Assembly (NCBI GenBank): GCA_009026175.1
Contig: WBTZ01000026.1
Span: 1-43,321 of the forward strand
DNA: 43,321 nt
Origin: Zoogloea sp.
GTDB lineage: Bacteria > Pseudomonadota > Gammaproteobacteria > Burkholderiales > Rhodocyclaceae
Direction of reading: 5' to 3'
The position numbers were made by a program, and so were the translations under genes. The notes below the pieces were generated by a model. It ran no database searches. It saw nothing but the letters and a program-made list of their open reading frames with translations, and was not told the origin of the DNA. Shown piece by piece: positions 42,693-43,321 of the stretch (the stretch's first letter is position 1; the number at the start of each line of letters is the position of its first letter).

Positions 42693-43321
42693 TCAGCGCC
42701 CGAGCAGGCGCAGGAGGCGCAGGAAGAGGCCGCACATGCGCGGCGCCCACACCGTCAGCAGCACCACCCGCAGCACATGGGTGGCGGTGACCAGGGGAAC
42801 GGCCAGATGCATCACCTTGGCCGTCACGCACATCTCGGCCATGCCGCCGGGCGAGGCGGCCAGGGCCAGGGACGAGACGGGGATGGAGACGAAGCCTCCG
42901 AGCGCCGCCACGAAGGCCGCGGACAGGATCAATGCCAGCAGGGTGCTGGCGGCCGACACGGCCAGGAAACGCGGCGCGGCGCGGAAGAACTCGGGTGAGA
43001 AGCGGCAGCCCAGGGCCGTGCCGAGCAAGAGCTGGCCCGCGCTCACCGCCCAGGCCGGCAAGGCCGACAGGGGCACCTGCAGGGCCGCCAGGGCACCTAC
43101 GCAGAACAGCGGCCCGAGCACCCAGGCATTGGCGATGCGCAGGCGGTGCAGCAGCATCACCCCGACCAGGGCGGCCCCCACCAGCAAGGGCAGGCGGGCC
43201 GGGTCGACGGCGCGCGCACTGGCGCTGAAGACCTCGGCCCCCACCGCCCCCCAGTGCTGCAGCACGAAGGGCACCACCGACACCACCACCATCACCCGCA
43301 GGGCGTGGGCCGCGGCCACCC
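42693..43321 (-). CDS. AbrB-family membrane protein (partial, 5' end outside window)
   Basis: At least 209 residues of a polytopic protein of the AbrB/ammonia-monooxygenase-like family (PF05145). Repeated hydrophobic segments include LRIANAWVLGPLFCVGALAAL, cut here as AWVLGPLFCVG, and GQLLLGTALGCRFSPEF. The signature SLALAASPGGMAEMCVTAK is followed by a final basic tail. Members are membrane proteins of uncertain transport or regulatory function and should not be taken as the AbrB DNA-binding protein. The frame stays open to the window edge; a GTG at 43319 is probably internal. Confidence 0.85.
   Translation of the reverse strand, partial: VAAAHALRVMVVVSVVPFVLQHWGAVGAEVFSASARAVDPARLPLLVGAALVGVMLLHRLRIANAWVLGPLFCVGALAALQVPLSALPAWAVSAGQLLLGTALGCRFSPEFFRAAPRFLAVSAASTLLALILSAAFVAALGGFVSIPVSSLALAASPGGMAEMCVTAKVMHLAVPLVTATHVLRVVLLTVWAPRMCGLFLRLLRLLGR

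Noticed and set aside
42693-43321. AbrB as a DNA-binding transition-state regulator
   Set aside because: The sequence is a polytopic membrane protein; only the family name is shared.

Overview
The window is a GC-rich stretch of a Gram-negative chromosome. A cbb3-type oxidase operon, flavocytochrome c, class I PHA synthase, MexEF-OprN-like efflux and a Gram-negative porin together fit a facultatively microaerobic betaproteobacterium, perhaps Rhodocyclales. That placement is inferred from gene content, not from a marker phylogeny. No rRNA, tRNA, CRISPR array, transposase, integrase or phage gene was seen.

Layout. 1-43: 3' end of an unknown gene, then a hairpin terminator. 149-1760 (-): flavocytochrome c sulfide dehydrogenase pair (fccAB-like). 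1877-9005: LysR regulator divergent from a MexEF-OprN-like RND efflux operon. 9142-12260: general L-amino-acid ABC importer (aapJQM) with no ATPase gene. 12257-14552 (-): a membrane protein with a degenerate histidine-kinase module, and a LysR regulator. 14668-16145: AzoR and pirin, divergent from that LysR. 16199-17365 (-): response regulator with an HD-GYP domain. 17472-17975: family-6-like DNA glycosylase. 18014-20373: phaC divergent from a universal stress protein gene whose promoter carries an FNR/ANR-type palindrome.

20447-26244 (-): respiratory block, ccoNOQP, a terminator, then ccoG, ccoH, a DUF3149 peptide and an 80-aa membrane protein. A good FNR box lies at about -41 from a predicted ccoN promoter. 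26602-27656 (-): an unusual unit with a 24-aa membrane peptide, a ribosomal S4 paralogue of cyanobacterial/plastid-like style, and a 101-aa unknown protein coupled to it by ATGA. A Fur-like palindromic box separates this unit from a five-gene operon on the other strand (27867-35865): TonB-dependent receptor, periplasmic membrane-anchored CobN-family chelatase, MotA/TolQ/ExbB-like protein, DUF2149 protein and ChaN-like protein. The set closely parallels the Bacteroidetes HmuR-S-U-V haem-uptake loci, in which a CobN homologue works on haem. It is the most interesting system here.

35970-40234: Tim44-like membrane protein, NhaR-like regulator (-), HPF/RaiA-like protein and a COG2509-type FAD protein. 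40235-41223 holds no credible gene: it contains a ~610-bp inverted repeat with ~250-bp arms and a 21-bp tandem repeat of about 13 copies. 41224-42582 (-): porin with an N-terminal coiled coil. 42693-43321 (-): AbrB-family membrane protein, cut by the window edge.

How the parts relate: cbb3 oxidase and the stress protein appear to share FNR-type low-oxygen control. The receptor/CobN-like/ChaN operon would supply iron or a metal-porphyrin, and cbb3 oxidase is itself haem-rich. PHA synthase and flavocytochrome c suit fluctuating oxygen and electron-donor supply. All regulatory statements are inferred from motifs.
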